From Mycolicibacterium agri (lineage in GTDB: Bacteria; Actinomycetota; Actinomycetes; Mycobacteriales; Mycobacteriaceae), in contig NZ_PDCP01000046.1 in assembly GCF_002553505.1 (NCBI RefSeq), positions 1 through 48,009 on the forward strand: 48,009 bases of DNA, read 5' to 3'. The notes below the pieces were generated by a model. It did not search any database, was not told where the DNA came from, and saw only the letters and a program-made list of their open reading frames with translations. Position numbers and translations under genes: made by a program. The first letter of the stretch is position 1, and every line of letters begins with the position of its first letter. This document shows, piece by piece, positions 8,869 to 18,794 of this stretch.

Positions 8869-11800
8869 CGCAGAGGCGGTGTTGCCGGTGCCACCGCTGC
8901 GGCTGCGGCGTCTACGGCTACAGGGTGTCGGACCGGACGGCGCCCGCTTCGATCCGCTGGATCTGGACTTCGCCACTGCCGCTGGCGCAGCCAGCCGAGT
9001 CCTGTTGTCCTTGACCAACACCGGCGGCAAGTCGACTCTGATCACCCTGATCTCCAGCGTGATCGTGCCCGCATCGAGAGAACAGGTCGGTAGAAAGAAC
9101 CTCGGAGACTATGTGCTGACCGGTGACACGGCGCATGTGGTGTGCGAATGGGAGGACGCCTCCACCGGGGTACGCACCATCGCAGGAACGGTGATGGAAT
9201 GGAAGGAGGGTCGTCGCCAACCCGGTCACAAGCAGCGATCGACGACGAACATGCACCGCGCCTGGTATCTATTCCGAACCGGCCCGGGCCTGCCCGGCAT
9301 GGATGACCTCCCGTTCGTTAGCGATAGTCACCGCACCGTGTACGCGGCGTTCATCGACGCGGTCCGAGAACTGATAGCGCAGTACCCCGAGGCTCAAGGG
9401 GTGGCCCCCACCACAAACCAGAAGGACTGGGAACAGACACTGCAAGACCGCACCAGCATCGACCCGGAACTGTTCCGCTATCAGATGCGGATGAATGACT
9501 CCGAGACCGGCGCCGAGAAACTGGTGTCGTCGTTCAACTCACCCGACAACGTGGTGCGGTTCTTCATCGCCGCACTCAACGACGACCGAGACATCGCTGA
9601 TTTCACCTCCAAACTCGCGGCCTACGCGGACCTGGCCGCTGACCGCCCACGCCTAGAGGCGCTGTACGGATTCAGCGTCGAGGTCGCCCCACGCATCGAA
9701 CAGATCGCTGACCGAGACCAGGCAGTGGACGCGACGGAAGCGACAGCGATACGGGCCAATGCCGCCGGCTCCGATCTTGCGGGCGCACTAAAGAATCGCC
9801 TAAATCGTGATAACGCCGACCTAGTCGAACAACGTGCCGCAGTAGAGAAGGCCAGCGAAGAGCTGGGGGCGGCACGCAGAGACTACGGCCAGGTCAGCGA
9901 CATCCGTCTGCAGCTGCAGCTCGAAGATGCCCGTGCGAGGGTGGTAGTCGCGAAAGAACATGAGACACAATGTGTTACCGAGGCCGAGCGGGACGGCCAC
10001 GAGGTTGCTGCGTGGGAGGCGGTCGACGTCGTGATCGACATCGCGCAGCGTACCGCAGAACGCGATGAGGCCAAACTTGCCTACGACAACGCGCAAGCCG
10101 GTCTAGAACCGCTGCGCGACAACGTCACCGCGAAGGCCGCCTCCTTGGCTGGGCGACTGGATGCCCTGATCTCGCAGGCCCGTGTCGCCGCCGGCGCAGC
10201 CGAGCAACGTCAGATCGCCGCGAAGGCCATGTTGCAACAGGCGATAGATGCCGAGAAGGACGCCGACCAACGACTGCAGTCGGCTCGCCGCGAACTAACC
10301 GACATCGCCAACACGGTGCGCACCGCCGACGAAGCCACCGCTGCAGCCCAGGCCACCGGATGGCTGACGGCCGACGAATCACCCACGCAATGCCAGCGCC
10401 GCTGGCAAGACACCCGGCGCAGTGCCCGCCAGCGCGCCGAACAGGAACACGCACGAGCGCAGGAGGCCGAGCGCGCCCGCAGCGAGTGTGACATCCAGAT
10501 CGGCACCGTTGACACCGAACTTGTTGAGCTGCGAAGTGTTGCGCAATCGCACCAGCGGAACTTCGACGACTACACCGCAGGCATAGACGAACTGTCGACA
10601 CTCGATGCCATCGGCGCCCTGCTCGGCGGGCCGGCGCGATCCAACGGAGACGTCACGCGGGCCCGTGAATTGGCCGAGCAGGCAGCCCGCGACGCCGACC
10701 GGCGATACCACGACCACGAGACGATCGCCCGCGAGGCGCGCGAAGAACTGGCCCAGCTCGATCAAACCGGGACCGCGCCCACTGGCATCGACACAATCGC
10801 CGTCCTGGACGCACTGCGCGCCGTTGGCGCAGGGGTAGTCACCGGACTGGACTGGATTCAGCGCAACGTCGCCAACCCCGACGTGCGAGCCGAATTCATC
10901 AGAACACACCCCGACATCGGCGGCGGCGTGATCGTCTCTGACGCAAAACGATTCGACTCGGCGGTCGAGCATCTCAAACAGGCCCCACCGCGCACGCGGA
11001 CCCCGGTCACAGTGACGACCCCGCCGTCCGGCATCAACGCGACAACCGATTCCGACGATCGCTCCCAGTACGTGGTGCTGCCGCACCGAGCCACCTGGGA
11101 TCAGCAATGGGCCGAGGCGACCCGCGCTGAACTGGTCGACACTGCGAACAGCGAGGGTGCTGCCGCATCGCGCGCACGCGCGGCGGCCACCGCGCATCGC
11201 GAGGCCGCGGCAATGTGCGCAGCCTTCATCAACCGTTGGGATGCGACGAGCGACGATGCTCTGCAAGCCCTCGTGGCCAGTGCAACCAAAGCAGTGGAGG
11301 CGGCCGCGGAGCGGCGCCGGGGATTACTCGCCGATCGGGACACCCACGCCGCGACAGCACGTGAGGCCCGCGCCACAGTGATCACGGCGCGCGACGACGC
11401 GGCGCGCGCCGACGGACACGCATCCGAGGCGGGCCGACTTGTGACGCTGGCGGAGAGTGCTGGCGCAGCCGAAGCACGGCGTCCCGCCGCCGACGATGCA
11501 CGCCGGAGCGCCGAACATGATGCGCAGATCGCCGCCGAGAACAGAGAGGAGGCCTCCAGCACCATAGCGTCCAGCGCCGAGGATCTCGCCCGGGCCAAGA
11601 CCGACGGCGACAATTGGAAAAAGGAGCGCAGCGAGCTCGCGGTCGACGGTGCCCGCCCTGACCCGGGTGGCAATCTCGAAGTGTTGCGCGCGGCGTGGAC
11701 AGCGGCTCGCGACGAATTGTCCACCGCAGCAGCGGGGATAGTCGAGATCGAACTACTGCGCCGTGCCGAACGCGTTCTCGGACAAGCACAGCGCCGCCGA

Positions 11801-13324
11801 GAGCGGGTCGACCCACCAACGTGGGCCCGCGCGGAGACGCTTGCCAGCACCACCGAGGCGTCCTCGCCGGAATCACTCATCGCCGCTCAACACCGCGCAC
11901 AGCAAGTGTGGCAGGCACGCGAGCGACGACGGCTGCAGGCCGAGCATCAGCGCAGAATCGCCGAGGATGCAGTGCGTAAGGCGCAACCGGCATCCGGACA
12001 CAATTACGTCGACCTCAGCAATATCCCCGAATGGAAACCGGCTACTCCACAAGACATTCCAGAGTTGCTGGTGCGATTGGAACGGCGAAACGTCGAACTG
12101 CTCGCCCGGCGCGATACCGCAGAGAAAGCAGAGACCGACGCAATCGAATTGCGCGACGCCTACGAAGCTGACGTTAAGACCATCGGCAGACTGCTGACGA
12201 TGTGGCCGTACGGCGCTACCCCCACCGAGGACGTCTACACCGGTCCGGTAGACGACGCCGGCGACAGAATGGGGGCGCTCCTTGAAGCACGCAACAAAGC
12301 CGAGGAAGCCGCCCGACTGGCGCGTGAGCAATTGTCAGAGGCAGTCAACACCGCGCGGGCGATTGCCAACAGTGCGACTTGGCGCGATCTCGATGAGCCC
12401 GTACTCACGCGGATCCGGCTGTTGCGCGACGATGAACTCGTAGCCGAAGCCACTCTGCTGGGGCAGCGGGTGCGAAAGGCGGCCACCGCCGCCCGGGGCG
12501 ACTTAGACGAGATGGACACCCACCGCACGATCTTGCGCGACGGCCTCGTATCCCTGTGCCGCGAACAACGCCGACTGCTGCGTGAGGTATCGCGATCTTC
12601 GCAACTGCCCGCGGGGCTGGGCGAACTCACAGGTCAGGCAGCGATCAAGATCCGATTCGACGAAGCCCCTGATGACGTTGCAGCGTCACGGCTCGCCGAC
12701 CGCGTCGACGGGTGGGCCGTGGAGCTGGCTGACAACCCCAAACGCGTCGCCTCACCCGAGATCCGCACCCGCTGGCTGGCCGACGCCGTCCGCGACACCG
12801 TCGTCGACCGGTCCCGGGCAGGCGCGTGGACAGTGGAGATCCTCAAACCCCGCATCGACGGACGAGTGATGTACTGCCCACCAGAGCGCATCCCGGACGA
12901 GTTCTCCGGCGGCCAAGTCCTCACCCTGGCGGTGCTGGTGTACTGCGCGCTGTCGCGGGTCCGCGCGGCGCACCGCGCCGGCGGCGCCCGGCCACCGGGA
13001 ACCTTGTTGCTGGACAACCCATTCGGCGCAGCATCGGCCGAGGCCCTGATCAAGATGCAGCATTGGCTGGCCGCACATACAGGTCTGCAGCTGGTGTGTG
13101 CCACCGGCCTCAACGACGCCAACGTCGACAAGGCGTTTTGCGGGCCTGGATCCGTGATCATCAAGCTCCGCAACGACGGCGACCTGCGCCGCAACTTGTC
13201 CTACCTCCGGCTGCGTGACCGCGTCGTCGACGGCGTCGATGTCGTTGAGGGGCTCACCTCCGGCAGGCCCGTCGATGCCGAGCGGAACTGGGTCGACGCC
13301 ACGCGCTACGAAGTACTGCAATGA
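8861..13324 (+). CDS. jetC: Wadjet SMC-like ATPase JetC (MukB-like)
   Basis: 1487 residues from ATG 8861; the open frame reaches back to 8468 but that part is antisense to no known domain and overlaps jetB fully. The N-terminal head carries the P-loop NTGGKST (residues 53-59). Residues about 340-1270 are Ala/Arg/Glu-rich heptads forming the long SMC coiled coil, broken by a probable hinge near 590-720 (for example VGAGVVTGLDWIQRNVAN and PHIGGGV-like segment). The C-terminal head has the ABC signature SGGQ (1349-1352) and Walker B LLLDNPFG (about 1381-1388), where the usual Glu is replaced by Asn-Pro as in MukB-like ATPases. JetABC extrudes plasmid DNA and presents it to JetD for cutting. Stop overlaps the jetD start as ATGA. 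Confidence 0.92.
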   Translation: MSSAEAVLPVPPLRLRRLRLQGVGPDGARFDPLDLDFATAAGAASRVLLSLTNTGGKSTLITLISSVIVPASREQVGRKNLGDYVLTGDTAHVVCEWEDASTGVRTIAGTVMEWKEGRRQPGHKQRSTTNMHRAWYLFRTGPGLPGMDDLPFVSDSHRTVYAAFIDAVRELIAQYPEAQGVAPTTNQKDWEQTLQDRTSIDPELFRYQMRMNDSETGAEKLVSSFNSPDNVVRFFIAALNDDRDIADFTSKLAAYADLAADRPRLEALYGFSVEVAPRIEQIADRDQAVDATEATAIRANAAGSDLAGALKNRLNRDNADLVEQRAAVEKASEELGAARRDYGQVSDIRLQLQLEDARARVVVAKEHETQCVTEAERDGHEVAAWEAVDVVIDIAQRTAERDEAKLAYDNAQAGLEPLRDNVTAKAASLAGRLDALISQARVAAGAAEQRQIAAKAMLQQAIDAEKDADQRLQSARRELTDIANTVRTADEATAAAQATGWLTADESPTQCQRRWQDTRRSARQRAEQEHARAQEAERARSECDIQIGTVDTELVELRSVAQSHQRNFDDYTAGIDELSTLDAIGALLGGPARSNGDVTRARELAEQAARDADRRYHDHETIAREAREELAQLDQTGTAPTGIDTIAVLDALRAVGAGVVTGLDWIQRNVANPDVRAEFIRTHPDIGGGVIVSDAKRFDSAVEHLKQAPPRTRTPVTVTTPPSGINATTDSDDRSQYVVLPHRATWDQQWAEATRAELVDTANSEGAAASRARAAATAHREAAAMCAAFINRWDATSDDALQALVASATKAVEAAAERRRGLLADRDTHAATAREARATVITARDDAARADGHASEAGRLVTLAESAGAAEARRPAADDARRSAEHDAQIAAENREEASSTIASSAEDLARAKTDGDNWKKERSELAVDGARPDPGGNLEVLRAAWTAARDELSTAAAGIVEIELLRRAERVLGQAQRRRERVDPPTWARAETLASTTEASSPESLIAAQHRAQQVWQARERRRLQAEHQRRIAEDAVRKAQPASGHNYVDLSNIPEWKPATPQDIPELLVRLERRNVELLARRDTAEKAETDAIELRDAYEADVKTIGRLLTMWPYGATPTEDVYTGPVDDAGDRMGALLEARNKAEEAARLAREQLSEAVNTARAIANSATWRDLDEPVLTRIRLLRDDELVAEATLLGQRVRKAATAARGDLDEMDTHRTILRDGLVSLCREQRRLLREVSRSSQLPAGLGELTGQAAIKIRFDEAPDDVAASRLADRVDGWAVELADNPKRVASPEIRTRWLADAVRDTVVDRSRAGAWTVEILKPRIDGRVMYCPPERIPDEFSGGQVLTLAVLVYCALSRVRAAHRAGGARPPGTLLLDNPFGAASAEALIKMQHWLAAHTGLQLVCATGLNDANVDKAFCGPGSVIIKLRNDGDLRRNLSYLRLRDRVVDGVDVVEGLTSGRPVDAERNWVDATRYEVLQ

Positions 13325-14394
13325 CAGCTGCAGTGTCCAAATCCGAAATTCGCAGCTTGGCTGAAGCGCTCGTCGCCAGCGGCAAAGTCAGGGTGACCCG
13401 GCGTGAACTCACCGCTCTGTGGGCCAGGACGGCTCCTAAGCTGGTGGGCGAACCCGGCCAAGTTGCGGGTCTGGCCGCGGCACTGACCGAACTGGCCAGC
13501 GACGGAGTCATCAAGCTGCCCGCCGGGGCGTGGGATACCTCAACCTTTCCGGCCCTGCCGCGGTCGGTGAGAATTCCCGCTGCGCGGCGCGATGTTCGAG
13601 CACGCCCGTGGACACAGTTCCCGTGGTGCGGAGAGTTGGGCTGGATCGCGTCGCTGCGGACCCTGTCGAACGCGCAGTTCAATGATCTTGTCGCAGTGAA
13701 TAGTTGGCTTGCAGACACCCGTGGCATCGATGTGCCCATTGTGCCTATGCGATACCGGTCAGTGCAGCTATTCGGTGACGAGAAACGGTTGGAGCGCTTG
13801 GCACGCTCGTCGCCGCTGTTTGGCCCGGGGCTACTGAACCTGGAGCTGCTTGTTTGCCGGCGCTTTCCGCCGCCACTGGCCGCCGCCGAGGTCGGATCCG
13901 GCCTGGACCTGCTGGTGGTCGAGAATAGCGATACCTACTGGGTTGCGGTTGAGGCTCTACGCAATCACTTAACCGCGCACCCCGTCGGTGTCGTCGCTTG
14001 GGGTTGCGGCAAGTCATTTCCCGCCCAAACACCCACGCTCACCATCGATGTCGCCGGCCGCGGCCCTGTCGGCGGCACCGTGTGGTACTGGGGTGACATG
14101 GATCCAGAAGGGCTTGCGATCGCCGTCGATGCCGCCACCGCGTCCACGCACCTCGGCGGACCACCCGTACGGCCCGCTACCGCACTCTGGGCAGCCATGG
14201 CCGACCGGCCAGTACAAGCCGTCGGCACCGTCACGTGGTCGGACATCGGGCGCGAATGGCTTGGGCGGGATTTGCACGCCAACTTCGCCGCGGTTCGCTC
14301 AGCGCGCGGCCGTGTCGCCCAAGAAGCGGTGCCAGCCACTGTCATCACAGAGTGGGCGGCCGCATTGCGCCCGCACCGCGGCGAGCCAGCTTGA
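13321..14394 (+). CDS. jetD: Wadjet nuclease JetD (Toprim, topoisomerase VI A-like)
   Basis: 357 residues. JetD is the DNA-cleaving subunit of Wadjet: it cuts small circular DNA captured by JetABC. The C-terminal Toprim fold is visible as LLVVENSDTYW with the catalytic Glu (E201) and YWGDMDPEG with the metal-binding Asp pair (D259, D261). The N-terminal 190 residues contain winged-helix-type elements (VTRRELTALWARTAP). Length is in the usual range for JetD. The gene is last of the operon; 172 bp of non-coding sequence separate it from the convergent gene at 14567. With all four genes intact and catalytic motifs present, the system looks functional. Confidence 0.9.
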   Translation: MTAAVSKSEIRSLAEALVASGKVRVTRRELTALWARTAPKLVGEPGQVAGLAAALTELASDGVIKLPAGAWDTSTFPALPRSVRIPAARRDVRARPWTQFPWCGELGWIASLRTLSNAQFNDLVAVNSWLADTRGIDVPIVPMRYRSVQLFGDEKRLERLARSSPLFGPGLLNLELLVCRRFPPPLAAAEVGSGLDLLVVENSDTYWVAVEALRNHLTAHPVGVVAWGCGKSFPAQTPTLTIDVAGRGPVGGTVWYWGDMDPEGLAIAVDAATASTHLGGPPVRPATALWAAMADRPVQAVGTVTWSDIGREWLGRDLHANFAAVRSARGRVAQEAVPATVITEWAAALRPHRGEPA

Positions 14395-14566
14395 GTCGAC
14401 ACACACCGCTCGTTGTCGAGCGGTCGCGAAGGCCTTTACTAGCGGGCTCTCTGGGCGGATCGTGGCTGGTGCCCGGCGAGCGGTTGATCGATGGGCGTTT
14501 CCGTCGGGCCTGGTCCACTGTGACCCGCGTCCAGATGCAATCAAGCCTGCACCCGACATCTTCGAC

Positions 14567-15274
14567 TCAACTCTGACTGCTACGAAGCCGTTCGTTTTCT
14601 GCCTCCAATTGCTGTATCCGTGTTTCAAGTTCGGCACGAGTAGGTTTGCGGGCCGCAGGTGTCGGTGCTTGGTGCGGTGGTTTCTCAGCCGGCCTGATCG
14701 CACGGGCATCGATTACTGTCGCCGGGTCAAGGCCGCATTGCTCACATCGGACTGCGCCACAAAAGGCGGCGTGGATGGTCTTGTGACTCGAATGGGCGGT
14801 GCGCTCAACGGTGTGCCCGCAGTACAGGCGCAGATGCCAAACCATCAATTCATGTGAGGGGGTTGGTCTCAGTAACACGCCAAGCCGGGCAATCTGGGCG
14901 GGAGACAATGGTGGCATCGGACAGCACCTGCCGCAATGCATGGGCAGCGATCCTGAGACCCTGTGGCGATGGGATCCGCACGAACCGTGGGTGGCTTTGA
15001 ACAGGGTCTCTTCGTCGTCGTACCGGGCACGCTCGGCGTCGGAAAAATGCATTGTGCCCTTGTTCTCGAACCGCTCCGCATCCACATACGGACGTCGGCA
15101 TCCAGGGCAGGGCGCGCCCTCACGGTACTGCTCGTAACTCAGTGGTGCGACGTCGCATCGCATGGAGTCACGCACCCGCTGTCGATCCTGTTGCCGGCGT
15201 TCGTCTTTGGCTGTCACTGTGAAGGGGGCCTCGAGGTCGCCGAGGCATTCGTACGCGTCGTGGTCAGGGGCCAC
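14567..15274 (-). CDS. Cysteine-rich hypothetical protein with C-terminal coiled coil
   Basis: 235 residues from GTG 15274 (start uncertain; internal ATG starts exist). It contains three Cys/His groups: APCPGCRRPYVD near residue 55, CGSHRHR...HCGRCCP near 98-118 and a C-terminal set YCGHTVERTAHSSH...CGAVRCEQCGLDP near 150-180, all plausible zinc sites. The last 25 residues (AELETRIQQLEAENERLR) form a short leucine-zipper-like coiled coil. The CxxCGLDP motif also occurs in the protein at 2642-3757. A DNA- or RNA-binding protein of the accessory region is likely; no function assigned. It converges on jetD. Confidence 0.55.
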   Translation of the reverse strand: MAPDHDAYECLGDLEAPFTVTAKDERRQQDRQRVRDSMRCDVAPLSYEQYREGAPCPGCRRPYVDAERFENKGTMHFSDAERARYDDEETLFKATHGSCGSHRHRVSGSLPMHCGRCCPMPPLSPAQIARLGVLLRPTPSHELMVWHLRLYCGHTVERTAHSSHKTIHAAFCGAVRCEQCGLDPATVIDARAIRPAEKPPHQAPTPAARKPTRAELETRIQQLEAENERLRSSQS

Positions 15275-15371
15275 GGTCAGAAACTAGATCTGATGGAAGT
15301 CAATGGGATTACGTCGATGCGGCTCCGAAGAAAACACTCGCTTGGAACCGTCCGGGCCGGACACTTGTCGT

Positions 15372-16238
15372 GTGACGACCACGGAACATCACCCTCAGGT
15401 TGGTGAGTCATGGGCCTATCGTGCCCGCCAGATCGATGACGTCGTCGAAGTCGAGGTGCTCAAACTGGGGACACAGCGACCACCCCGGGTGCTGGTGCGG
15501 TTCGTTGACGAAAGGTTCGAGGGCCGCCAGGAGTGGGTCTCGCCGGCGCGTTTGAAGGTGCGCTGGGCCGCGGTCGACGGGTTCCGAGAACACGAGGCGC
15601 GCTGGAATCGCATCGACGAGTTGGGTATCGGCGACGATTCGGTCGGCAGAGCCGCAGAGGTGGTCTTCGAAACGCTGGTCGAGCACGATGTCGCGCGCCT
15701 GGAGTATCGGGAGTCCGGCGCTTGTCGTATCACAAAGTCGAGTCGCCTGGCCGAGATCACCGGCCTGGATGAGGTGTTGTGGACGCAATGTCCCGATGGG
15801 TTCACCGAGCGTGAGGACCTGGTGGCGCCTTGGCCGGTCACCGAAGCGATTGCGGCGGCCGCCGCGCGGCGTAACCCGACCCCGATCCTGGAGGCCGTGC
15901 AGAAAGAGGAGGGCGAGGCGCGCTATGAGGCGATCCACGGGCGTTGGTATCGCGGTAGAGGTTCCCGGCCGGACTACACCATTCCAGCCGATATCTGCAT
16001 CCAGACGGACAACGAGTACTACAAGCCGCGCCGGGCGCTCCTGCGGCAATGGTGCGGCGCCGGGGCGGTCGATCGGTACGACGAGTTGGTAGAGCTGCGC
16101 AAGGAGATTCACCGCGTCGGGCAGATCGCCGAGTCCGCGATCAAGGCGCTGCGTGCGGCGGGCCGAAAGCGGGAGGCCGAGCATCTGGCCCGCCAGCTGG
16201 GAACCCCGGTGGAAATGCTGCGTCACGGCGAGTCCTAG
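15372..16238 (+). CDS. Hypothetical protein with small N-terminal beta domain
   Basis: 288 residues from GTG 15372; the frame is open to 15303 but that part overlaps the divergent gene's upstream region. The first 60 residues (VGESWAYRARQIDDVVEVEVL, PPRVLVRFVDERFEG, EWVSPARLKVRW) read as a small five-strand barrel, Tudor- or SH3-like. The remainder is helical and charged, ending in a basic helix (SAIKALRAAGRKREAEHLARQ). Its stop codon directly abuts the stop of the convergent gene at 16239 with no base between. Not recognised. Confidence 0.55.
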   Translation: MTTTEHHPQVGESWAYRARQIDDVVEVEVLKLGTQRPPRVLVRFVDERFEGRQEWVSPARLKVRWAAVDGFREHEARWNRIDELGIGDDSVGRAAEVVFETLVEHDVARLEYRESGACRITKSSRLAEITGLDEVLWTQCPDGFTEREDLVAPWPVTEAIAAAAARRNPTPILEAVQKEEGEARYEAIHGRWYRGRGSRPDYTIPADICIQTDNEYYKPRRALLRQWCGAGAVDRYDELVELRKEIHRVGQIAESAIKALRAAGRKREAEHLARQLGTPVEMLRHGES

Positions 16239-17573
16239 TCACTGCGTGGGGCGCCGGTGTGCGTTCATGCCTTGGGGCATGAACGGCGCGTAGTCGTCGG
16301 GCGAAATGGTGTCGGGTTCGAGATGGCAAAGCATGTCGGGGTTGTTGATCGGGTCGATCCTGTCGGCCTCGTCGAGAGCCGATCGCTGCCACCTGCGGAT
16401 CGGCTCGGCCGCCGACGCGTCAGCGCAACCGGCAAGGACGCCGTCGAGGGCGCCGGCATAGTCGCGTTGAGCCTGCGCCTGTGCGAACTGGGCGGCCTGC
16501 TCGTGCAACCGCCGCCGGTTGAGGTCGACCAGGTAGGCCTGCTTCGCGCCGAGGACTGCGGTGTCCCACTCCTGCTGTCGCCGTGCCAGATCGGCCTCGC
16601 GTTGCTGCCGCTGCGCGGCTGCTTCGGCCACCCGGCTGTCAAGTTCGGCGAACAACGCGCCCAGCTTGCTGTCCAGTGTCCAACGGCTTCGGTCCGACCA
16701 GGACCTCGTGCGGTAGTACTGGCCCAGCTGCAGTGTCAGCCGTCCCGACCCAATCTTCTTGACCTGTAAGGGGACTCGCTGCCAGGAATACTTCGCCATG
16801 CCGAGCTTCTCGTCGTCGGGCACCTCGCGGTCGACGAGTTCTTCACGGAGGCCCAGTTCGAAGGAACACCCGCTGGTGCTGATCTGGAACCGGCGGTCGT
16901 CTCGTGGATCACGGTCAAGTGTCCAGCTCCGGGATGCGCACTCGCCGGCGATGGCCTGCAGGATGCGCAACGCCCGCTCCATCGACGGCTCAGTGACCGC
17001 CATCCGGACTGCGGATCCCAGCGTGCGCACCTCGTCGCTGACCTGACTCGTTGATTGCGGCACCACCACTTGGGGTGTCAGAGCGGGCTGCGGTTCGTCG
17101 GCCTCGCGGATGAGGCGGATGACGAGATCGCCGCGATCGCGTCCGGTGTGCCGCAGCGCGAACCCCTGAGGAACCTGGTGGTCGGTAATCAGGTGGTGAA
17201 TCGCCCGCCGATAGCGCGCCCGCTGACGATCGGTGGGCGACACCACCGTCAGTTGCCCGTCCCAGGTTCTGAGCTCAGCGAGGAGCTTCGTCGCGAAATC
17301 ATCTGCACCCGAAATGCTCTCGGATGTTTGAAGATCGTGTTCGGGTGCGGCATCCGTGGGGAATCGGCCGTGCGAGAGGAAGAAGTCGCCCTCGGGGGTG
17401 ATCGAGGCTGACCACTGCTTGCGGCGCCGATCGACTGTCACCAGCCCGCGTGCCGCCAACGCGTATGCGGTTGTCTTGTAGGTAAAGTCCCGCCAGACGC
17501 CGTCAGGGCAACCTTCTGAGATCCACGTCAGGACCTGAACCTGCCGAACGGTCAGAGGCTGGTCGCGGCGCAC
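16239..17573 (-). CDS. Hypothetical protein with winged-helix N terminus and coiled coil
   Basis: 444 residues. The N terminus (LTVRQVQVLTWISEGCPDG...TAYALAARGLVTVDRRRKQWSAS-like order, residues 7-58) looks like a winged helix that reads as a truncated DNA-binding domain. Residues about 195-310 form an alpha/beta domain, and residues about 325-400 are a Gln/Ala/Arg-rich coiled coil (AAAQRQQREADLARRQQEW). The C terminus is acidic and Pro-rich. I have seen similar architecture in actinobacterial accessory regions but cannot name a family. It converges end-to-end with the gene at 15372. Confidence 0.55.
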   Translation of the reverse strand: MRRDQPLTVRQVQVLTWISEGCPDGVWRDFTYKTTAYALAARGLVTVDRRRKQWSASITPEGDFFLSHGRFPTDAAPEHDLQTSESISGADDFATKLLAELRTWDGQLTVVSPTDRQRARYRRAIHHLITDHQVPQGFALRHTGRDRGDLVIRLIREADEPQPALTPQVVVPQSTSQVSDEVRTLGSAVRMAVTEPSMERALRILQAIAGECASRSWTLDRDPRDDRRFQISTSGCSFELGLREELVDREVPDDEKLGMAKYSWQRVPLQVKKIGSGRLTLQLGQYYRTRSWSDRSRWTLDSKLGALFAELDSRVAEAAAQRQQREADLARRQQEWDTAVLGAKQAYLVDLNRRRLHEQAAQFAQAQAQRDYAGALDGVLAGCADASAAEPIRRWQRSALDEADRIDPINNPDMLCHLEPDTISPDDYAPFMPQGMNAHRRPTQ

Positions 17574-17758
17574 ACGGTCAGGATCGCACTGACCGAGCCC
17601 GGCCCCGCATGTTTCTGTTTGGGATTTCGTGCGTCGACGGGCGCGCCGATTAGGTGCTGGTCAGCATGCGAACCGTCTCGATGCAATTCCTGATCGGTGG
17701 CTCGGGCCCCTCGACTCACGGTCCAAGGCCCGTCGCCGCGCAGCCGTAGCGCGGATGC

Positions 17759-18043
17759 CTAAGTTCGGCGGGCACGCCGTCGGCTGACCGTCGATGCCGC
17801 GGATGCCTGTGCGAGCAGATCCCGCAGTCCAGGCGCTGTGTTGTACTCATTCTGCGCGTCGCTTAAACCGAGCTTGATGTTGGCTTGGTGGACCATCATC
17901 GCGTAGCCGTCGACGTCGAAGTGGTCCTGCAAGCCTTTGTCGGTGTAAGAGAGCGTCGCGTCAGCGCGGTTCGATGCCGACGAGGAACCAATCCCGGGAT
18001 TCTGGTCAGCGGCGAGGTCGCCGCGATCCGCTTTGCCGACCAT
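17759..18043 (-). CDS. Small hypothetical protein
   Basis: 94 residues from the ATG at 18043; the frame is open to 18205 but the extra part looks non-protein. The segment LSYTDKGLQDHFDVDGYAMM to GLRDLLAQAS appears protein-like (balanced, helical), and GATATTGT a few bases upstream of the ATG resembles a -10 box, so it could be leaderless. It could equally be a remnant of a longer gene. Function unknown. Confidence 0.3.
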   Translation of the reverse strand: MVGKADRGDLAADQNPGIGSSSASNRADATLSYTDKGLQDHFDVDGYAMMVHQANIKLGLSDAQNEYNTAPGLRDLLAQASAASTVSRRRARRT

Positions 18044-18371
18044 CGTTAGACAATATCCGCGCGACCGACGGACAGCACGATGAGTCGGCGTGTGCCGAGA
18101 TAGTCGGCTGTTATCGGTAGTAGTTGCTCCCGCATAGTTGGACGGGCACTGGTCAAGGCTGACAGAGCGGATCGTTCTCGGCGCGGTGGTTGCACATGCC
18201 GTCAAAAGGGCGACCTCGTGTTCCTGTACAGGTGATGCTAGGCCGGAGCGTGGACACCGGGACGCACCGGTTTCGCGCCGTCGGGAGAGGCCGGGGCGCT
18301 GGATAGGTGTCGCACCAGGGGTGCATCATCGAACCGGACAGCGGGCCTGTGGGGCAGCGGAGGGGAACGGG
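18044..18371. other. Intergenic region, no gene seen
   Basis: Between the divergent genes at 18043 and 18372. I see no convincing coding sequence, RNA gene or strong dyad; it presumably holds the promoter for the 18372-20631 gene pair. Confidence 0.4.
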
Positions 18372-18794
18372 ATGGCCGAAGACGTCGAGAAGTTGCGGCG
18401 CCTAGAGGGGGAGGTGCGCGCGACGGTCAAGGCGCGCACCGATCTCGAGCAGCGTTTCGCAAACCCGGAGGCACTGCGATCGGCCACGGCGCGCGCCTAC
18501 CGGGACCGCGACGCGGTGACCAGCCCCCTGTTGGAGGAGGCGCGCCGCAAGGTTGCCGCCGACATCGCCGCCCTCCATGAGGAGTGGCGCCAGCCTGATC
18601 AGATCGCCCGCAACATTGAGCGGCTCGGCGCCGTGCTGGACGAGGCGCCGGTGCACATCCGGGAGCACCGCGACGCGATCGTCGACGAGCTGCCCGAGGC
18701 GTATCGGGGTCGCGCTCGAATCGCCGAGCGTCTCAGATCGGCCGGTTTGGAAAGCCTCCTTCCGGAGGAGCGTGAGTGCGATGGCCAAGGGTAA
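18372..18794 (+). CDS. Hypothetical helical protein, first of a coupled pair
   Basis: 140 residues from ATG 18372, preceded by AGGGGAACGG. Almost wholly charged helix (VEKLRRLEGEVRATVKART, PLLEEARRKVAADIAALHEE), consistent with a coiled-coil or four-helix protein. The next gene starts inside its 3' end (14-bp overlap), so the two are co-translated and probably interact. Not recognised. Confidence 0.55.
   Translation: MAEDVEKLRRLEGEVRATVKARTDLEQRFANPEALRSATARAYRDRDAVTSPLLEEARRKVAADIAALHEEWRQPDQIARNIERLGAVLDEAPVHIREHRDAIVDELPEAYRGRARIAERLRSAGLESLLPEERECDGQG

Noticed and set aside
14395..14566. Short plus-strand frame after jetD
   Set aside because: Convergent gap; frame is a mirror of the neighbouring minus-strand gene's end, no start signal.
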